A DNA stretch of 64,000 nt from Chrysogorgia sp. JL179-B06 (GCA_035772405.1 JAYKKM010000148.1:1152501-1216500), one strand, 5' to 3'. Positions 1-10,473 are shown, numbered from the stretch's first letter. Numbers and translations are program-made. The notes: generated by a model from the letters alone, not told the origin.

Positions 1-470
1 GGAAGTCCTGTTCAACGACTGATGTCCAGAAGATCGAAAGCCTTGTTACTGATATCAGAAGAACTGCTGAAACCGAAGATCCAAGATCCAGAGAAAATGG
101 ATGCCAGACTTCAGCACTGCAACGACCAACATAACAAGAATTACAACAAAGGGACTAAACAATTAAAACTGTTAAAGGAAGGAGATGTGGCTAGAATGAA
201 AACCAAAAATGGATACCAGTCTCAAGCAGTAGTTAGTTCAAGCAGCAGCAGAACCTCGATCCTATATTGTCCGATGTGGTGACACCACATACAGAAGAAA
301 CCGGAGAGATCTCCTGAAGGTTGAAGAACCGTATATTGATATATGAAGTACTGCCTTTTGTTACTGATCCACCAATCGATGCACTGACAACTGATGAAGA
401 AGAGGATCCCAGAACTAAAACAAGATCTGGACGAGTAGTTAAAAGAGCAGACTATTATGCGAGCTGAGAA
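1..470 (+). pseudogene. Ty3/Gypsy pol, integrase C-terminal end (partial)
   Basis: The frame enters from outside the window and encodes the last part of a Gypsy integrase. The text SPVQRLMSRRSKALL and the following LLKP and KLLKEGDVARMK stretches are typical of the region after the catalytic core. A frame break lies near 235, after which RCGDTTYRRNRRDLLK continues in another frame. The polyprotein ends with TRSGRVVKRADYYAS and a stop at 468-470, a usual Gypsy C-terminus. The product would insert retroelement cDNA into chromosomes. The copy is broken, and its 5' part is not visible. Confidence 0.75.
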
Positions 471-1130
471 CTAAGTACAAACTATATATAGAAAAACATT
501 AAGAGGTAATTATAAGTAAAAAACTTTATGCAGAACTTTAACAAATTTTATATTTGTTTATGTTGACTATAGAATATTAGATGATGACTATCAGGGGTGG
601 AAAAATTATTTTCTTCCTGCGAGCAGAGCCTAAAGATACAAAATTTCCTCCAGATTTGCATAGTGCCCATATTGAGCATGCTTTAAAACTAAAGGAACGA
701 TGCCTTGCCAGCTTGGCACAGGTCATATCCCACAATTGTTTTTATTTATAAAAAGCGGTTGTTGAACATTATTGATGTATTGTTTTCTCAAGTTATCACT
801 AATCCAGAAAATGCTACAAATTAAAATAGAGAAATACTTACAACTAATAACTTACTTACAAGCAAGTGGAGCAAGCTTAAACCAAATTACAACTTTACAG
901 TTTACATAGCGTAATTATGTAATACAGTTAATAAGCAGAGCTGGTAGCCTTGTATTCCTTCAAATCAGCTCATTTTATAACGATCGGCAATATCGATGGT
1001 TGTAACAAGATTCTGTTGACAACTTTGCTCTTGAAAAGTTTACTCTGTTCTCCTTTTTTTGTAATAAAATGCAATTTACTTGTTTGAAATATTTTGACAA
1101 AGCTGAAGATATAACTATAGATCTGCATCA
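471..1130. other. AT-rich stretch without a gene
   Basis: It probably contains the end of the Gypsy element and the edge of another repeat. At 592 there is CAGGGGTGG, which resembles a hAT-type terminus, but no matching inverted end was found. Nothing else is supported. Confidence 0.3.
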
Positions 1131-2150
1131 CCAAGCTCTGCGCCGTTGCGTGCAATCCACAACTCATTGTTCGCTGCTTCTTCGGACATATCTCTAACTT
1201 CACTGTTGCGCTGATTGTAGTGTAAGATAACCGAATCTGCAAAGGTCTCTACGGTCATCTTGATTTCTCCGACAACTATTGCTTCAACTGCCATCTCGCA
1301 ACCAACGTATAGTTCGTCACTACTAGCTAACCAGGAATTTCTGGATCAAATCTTTGCTATCCATCATTTTCAACTTATTTTCTGGGATTCCTACTGTTGC
1401 TGAAGCTAGTCTTCGCAAGAAATCTTGTAATTTTCTTGCGAAGACTAGCTTCAGAATTGTCGGGCTATCTCTTGTTTATCAACAACTTCAGCAATTCTAA
1501 GGATTTCAGATCAGTCAGAAACTTCGTGCTTTCAACCATTTCCAAGGCATCTTTGCTGTAAACGTCTTCCCTGAAACCTTTCACAAGTTGAAATGTCAGA
1601 TCAGCGAGTTTCCTTTCGGTTGCTATGACGGGGTTTCTGGTGATATTTCTGCTTCTTGTCGCCTGGCCCTCCTCGTACCGTGAACATGCTGTTCCTCGTG
1701 ATCCTCTACAATCTGAGTGCCAAAAAACTGACCACTAAGAATGAAAGGTTTATTCTTGGATAATGGGAGCAGTAGCATCTGTCTTTCTTTGTGATCTGAG
1801 AGGCAGTTCATTATTTTCTCCATTCTCTCCACGTGACCAATAAACTTGTGAAAGCGCTGAAATGGGAGAAGGTTCACTTTTTGAACTTCTGGGGATAAAT
1901 TGACTACCGTGTTCGTCTCGGCGTTGAAACCATCGACGAGGTACTTCCCAATACGCTGCTCTCCATGATTGCAGCCATAGCGGATGGCGACATTGTCTCG
2001 GTGCGCGATGTAGGCAAGCATCTTGAACGCAATGACCGACTGTTTGTTTTCGGGTTTGTAACCACAGGGAGGGAAACCATGCTGCCATTCCGATGCTGAC
2101 CGAACTCTCCATAGATCAAGACACCATATTCTTCATAGATATCTGTCAAT
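1131..2150 (-). pseudogene. Decayed transposon-type protein fragments
   Basis: Several overlapping minus-strand frames read like broken protein. The clearest runs from about 2090 to 1905 and contains AYIAHRDNVAIRYGCNHGEQ and GKYLVDGFNAETNTVV. This resembles a nuclease-like region (basic residues, GE, then VDG) found in large polymerase-B-linked transposon proteins of invertebrates. Expected downstream motifs are absent, so the similarity stops abruptly near 1905. Downstream frames (about 1620-1131) contain plausible coding text such as VILHYNQRNSEVRDMSEEA ending in a stop, whose family I do not recognise. Several frameshifts make this non-functional. The family assignment is tentative. Confidence 0.35.
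1401..1453. repeat. Perfect 22-bp stem hairpin
   Basis: TGAAGCTAGTCTTCGCAAGA (plus AA) at 1401-1422 is followed after 9 bases by its exact reverse complement at 1432-1453. It lies inside the decayed protein region. Confidence 0.9.
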
Positions 2151-2229
2151 CCAGATAAATGGAGACAAAAGCTCTTGTTCTGAATTTTGACTTACTGATA
2201 CTGCTCCGCTTGCTGGGCCCGTTTTCTCT

Positions 2230-2800
2230 TTCTTTGGCATCACCGTCATGTATCTCTAACTTCGTCTTCTCCAGGCAGGCAATGATGGCTGAAAGATCTG
2301 CGAGGCGTTTCCATAGGCCTTCCTCACAGAATTGGCCAAATTGGTTTCACAAAAGAATTGTGGATTCCGTATTGCTACTTTCAACCGATCACATGCTTCA
2401 ACCAGCTCCTTGTAGCCTTTCCCCCAGTTGAACAATTTGAAAATAGTTTTGTTGGAAAGCCACTGGAATTCCTCGAGCTTTCGAAGACGAGTGTCAACAA
2501 CGCCACAGCAATGAAGAGCGTCCCAGTCAAAGTGAAGCTTGTAATGTGCGTTGACATATTCAGGAACCCACCGGGCCAGAGAGAACCTGAAGCTTGTCTA
2601 GAGCAGGGGTGCTCATGTCCCTGTATAAAACAACAATGTTCTACGACTACCCTTATACAGACTAATTGATACAGTACATTTATCTCGACCATCCAGTTGT
2701 AAAGAAACACTCTGGAAGGGATGTCGCCGAATCAATCACGAATGTTTTTCAAGGTTATATTGCTGCCGAACAGTTTGAAGGCGGAGTGATAGTACCTGTT
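2230..2800. pseudogene. Fragments of a hAT/ZNF862-like protein on both strands
   Basis: On the minus strand (about 2530-2290) one frame reads as NKTIFKLFNWGKGYKELVEA followed by RNPQFFCETNLANSVRKAYG, resembling the region before the dimerisation domain of hAT/ZNF862-like proteins common in corals. On the plus strand (2700-2790) the text KKHSGRDVAESITNVFQGYI looks like a piece of a similar protein. The opposing orientations show rearranged relics, not one gene. A hAT-like terminus CAGGGGTGC sits near 2605. The family call rests on recall of related proteins. Confidence 0.35.
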
Positions 2801-3079
2801 AGGGCTCCAGCCTGGGTTACTGGAGGCAGTTCTGTTCTACAGGGATTAGTAGTTCACACCTGTCTTTCCCTGGCCTTGCCGGTGTGAGCAAGCTATTAGC
2901 TTCCCGCGAGAATGTGGCTAGTAACTTGCAAAAGCTAGCACCACTTAAGCAAGCAGCTTTCATGAAATGCGCAACACAACAGATCTTCATACCGGCTCGG
3001 TCATCGACCGGGTTAATAAGAACCGCGCTGTTCAATCAGAGCTTTCGTTGAAAGTGAGCTTGGAGCTCATCATCATCAT

Positions 3080-3716
3080 CGACCCCTACAAATAGCACAG
3101 TGGAACATTAGGACACTCCTGGACAGAAATAGCTGATCGACCTAAAAGACAAACTGCACTAGTCTCTGCGAAGCACGTTTCTCCCATTCTGGTCATGTCT
3201 CACGGACATGGACTTGACACATTCTTCTGGAGCGGTAAGCCTGAAAGAAGGGAGTTTGGAGTCGGATTCGCCATGAGGAAGGAGATAGTGACGAAGTTGA
3301 CAGAGATGCCCAAGCCTGTGAGTGATCGTATCATGACTATGAGACTGTCCTTGACAGGAAATAGCAATGCTACGTTAGTTAGCACCAACTATGACCAACC
3401 CAGATGAGACCAAGGAAGCCTTTTACAGTCAACTAACTACCATACCACAAAACATCCCTAGGACTGACAAGCTGATACTCATGGGGGACTTCAATGCCAG
3501 GATAGGAACAGACTGGAAGAAATGGCCCAAGGTTATTGGTAAGCACAGAATAGGCAACTGTAATTCGAATGGTGAACTCCTCCTAGCTTTATGCTCCGAG
3601 TTTGAACTGACCGTGACAAACACCCTCTTTAAGCAGAAAACAGTGCATAAGGCAACATGGATGCATCCCCGCTCCAAGAACTGGCACATGATTGACTATA
3701 ATTATCATCACAAGAG
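3080..3716 (+). pseudogene. RTE-like LINE, endonuclease domain (piece 1 of 4)
   Basis: This encodes the apurinic endonuclease domain of a non-LTR retrotransposon of the type often annotated craniofacial-development-protein-2-like. Visible text includes QWNIRTLLDRN near 3100, TFFWSGKPERREFGVGFAMR (3210-3280) and the catalytic-type block LILMGDFNARIGTDW at about 3475-3520, then WMHPRSKNWHMIDY at 3660-3700. The frame changes between 3195-3407 and 3391-3723, so the copy is damaged. The ORF is cut at 3717-3723 by the palindromic polymerase element and continues at 16201. Confidence 0.8.
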
Positions 3717-3744
3717 AACGTGAGTAGTATAGAACATGGCGGTA

Positions 3745-4105
3745 CCAGGACACTTTTCAAAAATTGGATTTATTTTTAGAGAATCGCCATATTTTGTCGT
3801 TTGTAAGCATGTGGTGGAGCCATTATATAGTGATGTTGATGCGTAGTTGGGTCATTATGTAGTGGTATTGGCACGTGTTTGAGTGATTATATACCATAAC
3901 TTAGTGAGGGTACCAGGCCACTTTTGTAAAATTGGATTTATTTTTTAGATCTGTACATTTCCCGAAATTATATTTATTTTGAGGGTACCAGCACACTTTT
4001 GTAAAATTGGATTTATTTTTTTTGGATCCATACGTTTCTCAAAATTATATTTATTTTTGAGGGTACCAGGCCACTTTTATAAAAGTCAGGTTTATTCTAA
4101 AGTAT
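3745..4105 (+). repeat. Subterminal repeats of the polymerase element, left end
   Basis: Four degenerate copies beginning GGTACCAG, each followed by a block like CACTTTTGTAAAATTGGATT, start near 3751, 3909, 3984 and 4062. A second series of the motif GTCGTCTCGAAATGT follows at 4270-4355. The mirror set lies at 15565-16182. They could be protein-binding sites at the ends, but that is inference. Confidence 0.8.
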
Positions 4106-4422
4106 ATATATTTTCTCGTGTGTGGGTATATGGTAGGATTACTATGTAGTGGTGTTGGCACGCAGTTAGGTGGTTACGCACTACAACTTGGTTATGTTTG
4201 GTGAGGATTGTTGCAGTTCAGTCAGATGGATCTTGATATTAGTTCAAATATATTGTTTTGATACGTGTCGTTTTACGAGTCGTCTCGAAATGTGTTTCTT
4301 TTAAATCGTCTCGAAATGTATCGTTTTACAAGTCGTCTCGAAATGTGTCGTTTTTAAATGTGCTATAAAGTGTGTTGATAAATTAGTTAAATTATGAATT
4401 TTTCTTTTTATTGAATCTAATT

Positions 4423-7400
4423 TTAGACTATTTTGTAATGTCCATATGCGTAGCTACTAATACCATCTTCAAGGATGTATCTTTTATCATCGAAACAACT
4501 TAGTGATATTTTGTTTATCTCATAACTACCCAATTGATGGTTGCTACTTCTTATGGTTTTCATTTTGTGGGATATTTGTTTATTATTTACTAAAACACCT
4601 TATAGCTATCATGTCTTATGTTCTTTCTCACAACGCTCTTCTTAACACCTTTAGCAGTCTTTCCACCTTTTCCGTCTTCTTTTAGGTAGCTATACATCTT
4701 AGATCTTAGACCTACGAACTCGATGATGGGGACTCCTGATGTTTCGTCTTTCATTTTACCAATAACTTTCTTGTTTGTGGTATCGAAGTATGGGGATGAC
4801 TTATCATATCCACTAAAGTCAAACATGTTTTTGTCAGCGTAGATGTCTTTATGTCGTCCGTCTCAATTTCATATGTTAAACTGTCTGTGTCGGTGAACAG
4901 TAACTTGGAACTATATTTCTTTTTGATATAGTTGTAGTGAAAGTCGTACATTAGTAGTTTTGATAGATCGAGAATACACATACCTACATATGCTGGCTTG
5001 TTTAGAGTTAACGTTTCTTTGATCCTATGTACAGCTACTAAGTTGTCGTTAAATATCTTACTGCTTACAAAGGTAGGCTTAGAGGCGAGCTTCTTCAGTT
5101 TATCTTCACTTGTCACCAGTTCAACGTAAACGCGTTTTCGAAGATTTTCCATGGTCTTCCCGAAGACACTATTATTCATCAGTTTGAAGAAATCCTTTTC
5201 AAAGTCGTTCTTAGCGTTTGTTCTTTTGACTGTGTTGAAGTCAATATAGTCTTTCAACCATGGAGACTGATTAAACTGTAACACTCTATATACTTTACTT
5301 ACCTTCATTCCTAAGGACTTATACAGCTGCAAGTTCCTATAGTGCACTACGTATCTCTTCTTATTGCTAAGACTTGGTATCAACTTGCTTACCTCTCCTG
5401 TGGATATATTGAATTTGTCTTTTATTGTTCTACAATAGTCAGACAGTTTATCAACCTCTACTTTAGTCCTCTCTGGTGCCAGTGGATAGTCGTTGTGTAA
5501 GTCGTGTAACTCCTTTGGGTACTCCAGATCAACCTCTAATAGTAGTCCTTTGCTTGAGTCATCCTTATATTTGTCAAGATTGAACTTCTTGATCCACTTG
5601 AATCCTCCAGTTGGTAGGTACTGATTCATAGCCCAACCATATAGGTTATTAGCGTCTAGATATACTATGTATTTCGATGGCTTGCTACTATCGTAGTCCT
5701 TCATATATTTGTTATTAGCCTTACCATATCTATGTGTAATACAAGAGACACCACCCCGCATTCCTTTCTCAATAAACTGAAACATATCGATATCAGTCAT
5801 CAACTCTAGTTTTACGTTAGTCATCTTTAGTGCGGCATCCCATGATAGTCCTGGTGATGTGAAGTAATGACAAGGATCTAGTTGATAGTACTGCTTGCAC
5901 GTCTTTCTGAAGTTCTCAAACACGTCAGACAATAGTAACACATCAGTCTTGAGGTACACATCATGGTACTCACCCGTATTATTCAAATCGAACGTCTTCC
6001 ACACTTCTTGTGCGTGTTCATAATCAGCGTCTGATATATGTTCATCGTTTAGTGCACTGTAGAAGCTTTCCTTTGAGGGTAGCTTTATGTCTTCGAACTT
6101 ATCAAAACTATCCATATAGTCATATGGGTACACACCCTTTCTCGATACTAGTTTTAGTTCCTTGTCAGTGAATACCTCTGATGTGTTTTTTAAACACTCT
6201 TTAGGAAGGTTGTTAACCAAGCTGTCTAGACTAGAACCCATGAATTGGAAACTGTCGATGAATACGAGACTTTTTCCTAACATGAAAGCCATATATTTCT
6301 CCATGTTGTTTGGTATCACATTGATGTTCTGCCCAAGTCCTCCAATATTTTGCATTATGAAGTGACTATCATATCCTCTCAAGTTGTGGAACACCACTGG
6401 TATTTTGTTGGTTAGTCTATGGTTTCTATTACATAATTGATGTGCAGAGCCTCTATACTTACCAGTTACATGACAATGATCTCTAACTCTTATGTCTCCA
6501 CTTTTGTATGTTTCGTCGCAAATGTGACATTTAGTTGCTTCCTTGAAGTTAACCTTGTCAGCGGAAGTCATGATCATGTCTTTGCTAAAGTGTTCCTTTT
6601 TAACGTTGTCACAATACTTAACCTCTTCAAGCATCTTTTCCATAAACTTTTTAACTGCGTTCTCACCACGGAACGTCTCAACAGGTTTACTGTACTTGTT
6701 ATCATAGCAGCAGACTACCTTATAACCATACCCACAGTCCGTGTGTTGTTGATACTTACTAGTATACGACTTGTCTGACGATGGTGTCACTGTACTTATC
6801 TTCTCTAAGATCGCCTCAAAGTCTGCGTATATGACGAACGGAACATCTAATTGTTTGTGGAAATTTTTGTATTTCAATATATTGTTTCCTTTTTCTGGCA
6901 TCTTGATTGCCTGCTTTCCATTAACCACTATACAATTTTCTTTATGGTTATTTAGTATAGCTTCTGTGCTAAAGCACTGTAGACAGTATCTACAAAAGTT
7001 TTTCTTATGCTCGTGCTTAGTCTGATTGTACATAAATCTGTTGAAATCCTTGATGTACACATAGTGTTGTTTATTGTCTTTTGTTATTAGTAATAGATCC
7101 ATATGGTCTTCGTTACTTTCTTTGGATACATGTATTGGGAACGGCTGCTTGTTTTCATACCCAAACACATTGATGTTTATATTATTTTTGATTTCTATTT
7201 TGTTATACTGTTTAACTGATACTGGGAAGTCGATCCCCTCATAGTCTACAGTGTTAATGTTTCTCTTATGTTTTGACACTCTTTGTGGTTGCTCACGTAC
7301 TGGGTTCTTGTGTAGTATATGGCACCACATAAAACACTTATTATCGTCGTTCCTTATGTTAATCAAACCCTTTAACGCATTCCTCAGTTCTGTTGGTAGC

Positions 7401-8068
7401 TCAACATAACTGGATCCTTTTAGAGGTTCATATACTACCACATTCACATAGTGGTCGTCTATGTTGTCTATAACCCATCCAGACCCCTCCGATATCCACA
7501 CAGCGATTCGGTTTAGTATCTCTTCACTAGACTGTTTTACAGACCTATATATATCACTAGTACTAGATACCATCTTAGTATTACAGTTGAAGTATGCTAC
7601 TTTATGTGTAGTTCTGTCATCATCCAGTTGTTTCTCTAAAGTCACTTTTAGTGTCTCAATGTATTTCAAACCTCTTAGTCTATCCAACTTTTTTGTCAGT
7701 GTTAGGCTCACAGCGACCCTTGACCTATTTAGTTGTTGTAGTGGATCCTTATTATTGGTTACCTCAACACTATACGATCTAGTATACCCTCTTAGAGCTG
7801 CCCGTATCTGTACCACTGTAGGGAACTGACTAGGTTTCTCTAGGAGTGCTCTCTGTTTCTCTATGAAGAGCTTGAGTTTTGCTAGTTTTTGTCGCCTTGC
7901 TGTAGAGTTTCTCTCCTGTAATACTATGTGTGCTCGTGTTCTTCTGACCCTGTTTATGTGGTCTATCACACCCTGTCTTGATGCTCTTCTTAATAGATCT
8001 ATCCAACTGTATCCAAGTATTTTGGCTTCACCCAAATATTTAGTAGACAGCTCTTTAAAAATGTGCAT
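4423..8068 (-). CDS. Protein-primed family B DNA polymerase, left-arm copy
   Basis: A continuous 1105-codon frame (8068 to 4751) encodes a viral/transposon-type DNA polymerase that would replicate linear DNA. In order: a basic N-terminus, a C2H2-like [25 protein letters not shown] finger around residue 357, exonuclease I YADFEAI (about 414), an HNH/endonuclease-VII-like cysteine-histidine cluster CHICDETYK to [11 protein letters not shown] (about 513-548), exonuclease [11 protein letters not shown] (about 559), exonuclease [14 protein letters not shown] (about 703), motif [10 protein letters not shown] (about 801), motif [15 protein letters not shown] (about 957) and motif C FTDTDSL (about 1056). 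All catalytic carboxylates are visible. Just after motif C a frameshift, shared with the other arm, separates the C-terminal piece ([14 protein letters not shown] and [15 protein letters not shown]), which also breaks near 4592. The call as family B is firm; activity is doubtful. Confidence 0.9.
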
Positions 8069-8165
8069 CTATATCATACCGCATGTTTTATTGCGTAGAA
8101 AAACGAGTCGTTTTTATTATAACGAGGATAACACCTCCAAATTTTTCAAATGTTTTTTACTCTTT
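8069..8165 (-). promoter_or_regulatory. Promoter-like module upstream of left polymerase
   Basis: About 90 bases directly before the polymerase start. They closely match the block before the 31-codon ORF (8318-8405). Shared landmarks in gene orientation are GTGTTATCCTC, AAAAACGACTCGTTT, AATAAAACAT and CGGTAT just before the ATG. The repetition before two different ORFs suggests a shared transcription or translation signal. Confidence 0.6.
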
Positions 8166-8221
8166 AAATGTGCCCACTTAGAGCTAATGTGATATGAACC
8201 GTCACATGTTTTGCATATCCG

Positions 8222-8317
8222 TCACATGTTTATGTGGTCTATCACCCACTCTTTGGTTAATACTCTGTTAGCCTCTGAAGCTTCTTCTTTAGTTTGATAA
8301 ATTCTATGTCTTGCCAT
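8222..8317 (-). CDS. 31-codon ORF upstream of polymerase (left arm)
   Basis: A short ORF beginning MARHRIYQTKEEASEANRVL and ending in VIDHINM. It has the same upstream module as the polymerase gene. Its last six codons before the final Met (VIDHIN) match the polymerase N-terminal region word for word at DNA level (GTGATAGACCACATAAAC), so it may be a truncated remnant of a related gene joined by recombination at that block. I recognise no function. The identical ORF is in the right arm at 11601-11696. Confidence 0.45.
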   Translation of the reverse strand: MARHRIYQTKEEASEANRVLTKEWVIDHINM

Positions 8318-8405
8318 TATATAATACCGTATGTTTTATTACGTTGAGAAACGAGTCGTTTTTGTTATAATGAGGATAACACCCTAAAATTTCTCAAATG
8401 TTTTT
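8318..8405 (-). promoter_or_regulatory. Promoter-like module upstream of the 31-codon ORF (left arm)
   Basis: Second copy of the module described at 8069-8165, ending immediately at the ATG of the 31-codon ORF. Confidence 0.6.
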
Positions 8406-8785
8406 TAAACCCCGTCGTTTCAACGGGGTTTAAAAATATACACCCAAGTACAGTCTATATATCAGAACCAGGAGTATATGCTCTGATATTCTCATCAAAA
8501 CTAGAGTCAGCCAAGAGGTTTCACAGAAAAGAAGTCGCTAAGGCACTAGGGTATAAAAAACGCGAAGTGGACTACCAGTGTACACGTTGACAACATATAT
8601 AAGGTCAAACGAGAGGTGTTTGAAGGGGGTCGGAATCAGACCCCCCTTTAAACTCACAATAACATGCGGTCTACATATAAGAACCAGTGGTGTGTCAGTC
8701 AAGTTCTAAGAGTATGTGTTCACAGAAGTACCACCAATTAGGAGCTCGTTTTGACCAAGGCCCCAAAATGGGACCTTGGTCAAAA
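8402..8785. terminator. Three GC-rich hairpins, left arm
   Basis: Hairpin 1 at 8402-8436 has a 14-bp stem (TTTTTAAACCCCGT) and a 7-base loop, flanked by T and A runs. Hairpin 2 at 8623-8650 pairs AAGGGGGTC with GACCCCCCTT. Hairpin 3 at 8749-8785 has a 12-bp stem TTTTGACCAAGG. They separate the BRO-N fragments from each other and from the 31-codon ORF. Mirror copies lie at about 11135-11525. They could end transcripts, mark recombination joints or act in replication; the sequence cannot decide. Confidence 0.55.
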
Positions 8786-9028
8786 GTGTGGTTTGGTAAA
8801 TAAGTGAGCCAGGTGTGTACAGACTAATATTTTCATCTAAATTAGAGTCTGCTGAGAAGTTTAAAACATAGGTATTCACAGAAGTCCTACCATCTATTAG
8901 AAAGACAGGTCAGTACACACAATATAGCCAGTTGTCAGTAATGAATGAGACATATATGAGAGACTCTAGAGTTCTGCGCGAGTACTGCAATAGGAGATTC
9001 AAGAGTGAAACCACACTATCTAATCATC
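8437..9028 (+). pseudogene. Fragmented BRO-N domain gene, left arm
   Basis: Three pieces of a BRO-N-type DNA-binding domain, a family typical of large DNA viruses, phages and their relatives. Piece 1 (8437-8590) reads STVYISEPGVYALIFSSKLE and then, out of normal order, KEVAKALGYKK before a stop. Piece 2 (about 8665-8745) is badly decayed but keeps VFTEV and PIR. Piece 3 (about 8813-9028) reads EPGVYRLIFSSKLESAEKF, then TAG where the family has tryptophan, then VFTEVLPSIRKTGQY and about 35 further residues. The EPG-LI-SKL and VLPSIR-TG-Y blocks are hallmarks of BRO-N. The same stop occurs in the right arm. Confidence 0.7.
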
Positions 9029-9054
9029 TTACGGATCATCTTAAATCATCTTAA

Positions 9055-10473
9055 GGTGGCTCCCTACCCTTTAAATCATAGGGGTCTGGTATCTAATCTC
9101 GCGACGTGCGTGATTCGTGTATAAAATTACGAACGCGAGAAAGTTGCGTGTAACGTCCACGCAAAAAGTAAACAGATTATATTAAGCATTCAAAAATGGC
9201 TACATTTCCAAGTTTATTTCGCTTTATAAAAACAAATTTTCGCGGTCTCATTTATTTTAAAAAAATTACTAAAATAAACAATGGGTTAAAAGTAAATTAT
9301 GACATGAGTTCGTTTGTGAGACAACTCTCAAACTGCGAATCCTACCGGCGGAAAGAACCATCGGTCAGCGATGGCGAAAACTCGGCATCAAAAACACCAC
9401 ATTTTCTGGGATTTGTGGCTTGTTTATTCGGAGTTTTTCAGGGAAATAAGCTTAACGCGGCTGGAGACGATGGAGTGGTACATAAGCATCCAGGTAGCTA
9501 CACTCGATACAAGAAGCTAAAGCTGACATGATACAAAAAGCTAAAGCTCGACAAGCGCCATACTCTACTTCAAACATTTGTTGGTAATCTTTATCATCCA
9601 AAGGATAGTAATAGTCCTCTAACTCAGGGTATGGATAAAAAAACTTGCTGCTAGTGGTCTTTCGTACGACGATCTGTTGACTTTGTACAAGATTGAAGAA
9701 ATTTGGAGAACCAGGAGTTATCGCTGTCTTGCCATTGTGATTGTGCTAACAAGCAGCCAATATGAAAGCCGAGCACGAGTCACGAAGAGCAAAAAGATAC
9801 TAGGAAATATCGTTCAATATCTTAAATCAAACTACATAATTCATGAAGAAAAGACAGACAAGCCTCTTCTTTTGTCTTTACCATAAAGCGTGGAATACGC
9901 GTGTTTTCCAAAATGCGCCTGCAATTTTATGCACGCGCATGACAAACCATTGATCTTGTGGGGTCTCCAAAGTATTCTGGCCGCGTAGCCTTCCCATATG
10001 TTAATTGCAACGGCATTCGCCAAAACGCCTGGTAACATATCCTAAAATTTGGCAGAGCAATAGAGTAATGCACGAAGGTTTTGTTCAAGAAATTTAAGAA
10101 AATTCTGTAGAACCAAAATAAAGAAAACAGCGATTTTTTATACAGCGAGAACCTCTCTACAGAATTTTTTTATTTTTCACATGGAGTTTCAAAATCATAA
10201 ATAATCTAACATTAGCGCAAAAAATTTGGGGGTCACCAGGCTTATTGCCGAAATATAAGTCAAAATGGTATATAAATGTGATATTTTTGAAAAGTGTAGA
10301 AGCCCACGGTTGCCATGGTAACACATTATGCTTTTGTTACTCTTTTGTGCCATGTTTAGTTATAATCATATTAGTATAAAATAATGTCAATGGGTGCTTC
10401 CATCAAACCTGCTTGCATATATAAGGCTATTTGTAGGCGCAGCTGAAAAGCCCTCGAACTGTAGGGAGCCACC
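9055..10473. mobile_element. TTAA-flanked DNA transposon in the palindrome centre
   Basis: The 13-bp inverted ends GGTGGCTCCCTAC (9055) and GTAGGGAGCCACC (10461-10473) are bordered on both sides by TTAA (9051-9054 and 10474-10477). TTAA target duplication is typical of piggyBac and Kolobok superfamilies. The element is 1419 bp, belongs to neither arm, and shows no recognisable transposase, so it is probably non-autonomous. It interrupts the ATCATCTTAA-type repeats of the palindrome centre and so arrived after the palindrome formed. Confidence 0.8.
9196..9531 (+). CDS. Unrecognised 111-codon ORF in the TTAA element
   Basis: Starts MATFPSLFRFIKTNFRGLIY, a basic and hydrophobic N-terminus that could be a targeting peptide, and continues with a serine-rich middle (SVSDGENSASKTPHFLGF). 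A second coding-like stretch follows at about 9640-9885 (SGLSYDDLLTLYKIEEIW and ARVTKSKKILGNIVQYLK). I recognise neither. They may be captured exons or the relic of the element's own gene. Confidence 0.35.
   Translation: MATFPSLFRFIKTNFRGLIYFKKITKINNGLKVNYDMSSFVRQLSNCESYRRKEPSVSDGENSASKTPHFLGFVACLFGVFQGNKLNAAGDDGVVHKHPGSYTRYKKLKLT

Larger units (their letters stand above)
3734..9028 (+). repeat. Left arm of the 5.3-kb inverted repeat
   Basis: Reverse complement of 10892-16193. Spot comparisons show only scattered differences, for example E/K, K/E, L/I and T/M changes in the polymerase plus a few one- to five-base indels. The arms are therefore recent or kept alike by gene conversion. Confidence 0.95.

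Noticed and set aside
2592..2625. hAT element starting CAGGGGTGC after a TCTAGAG-like target
   Set aside because: No matching right end or duplicated target was located.
4751..4830. Programmed frameshift after polymerase motif C
   Set aside because: No slippery heptamer or following stem is obvious, and both arms are copies of one ancestor. Shared damage is simpler, pending family comparison.
5900..7860. Several plus-strand frames of 60-122 codons opposite the left polymerase, and their mirror frames in the right arm
   Set aside because: They are antisense shadows of the polymerase gene and appear in both arms only because the arms are copies.
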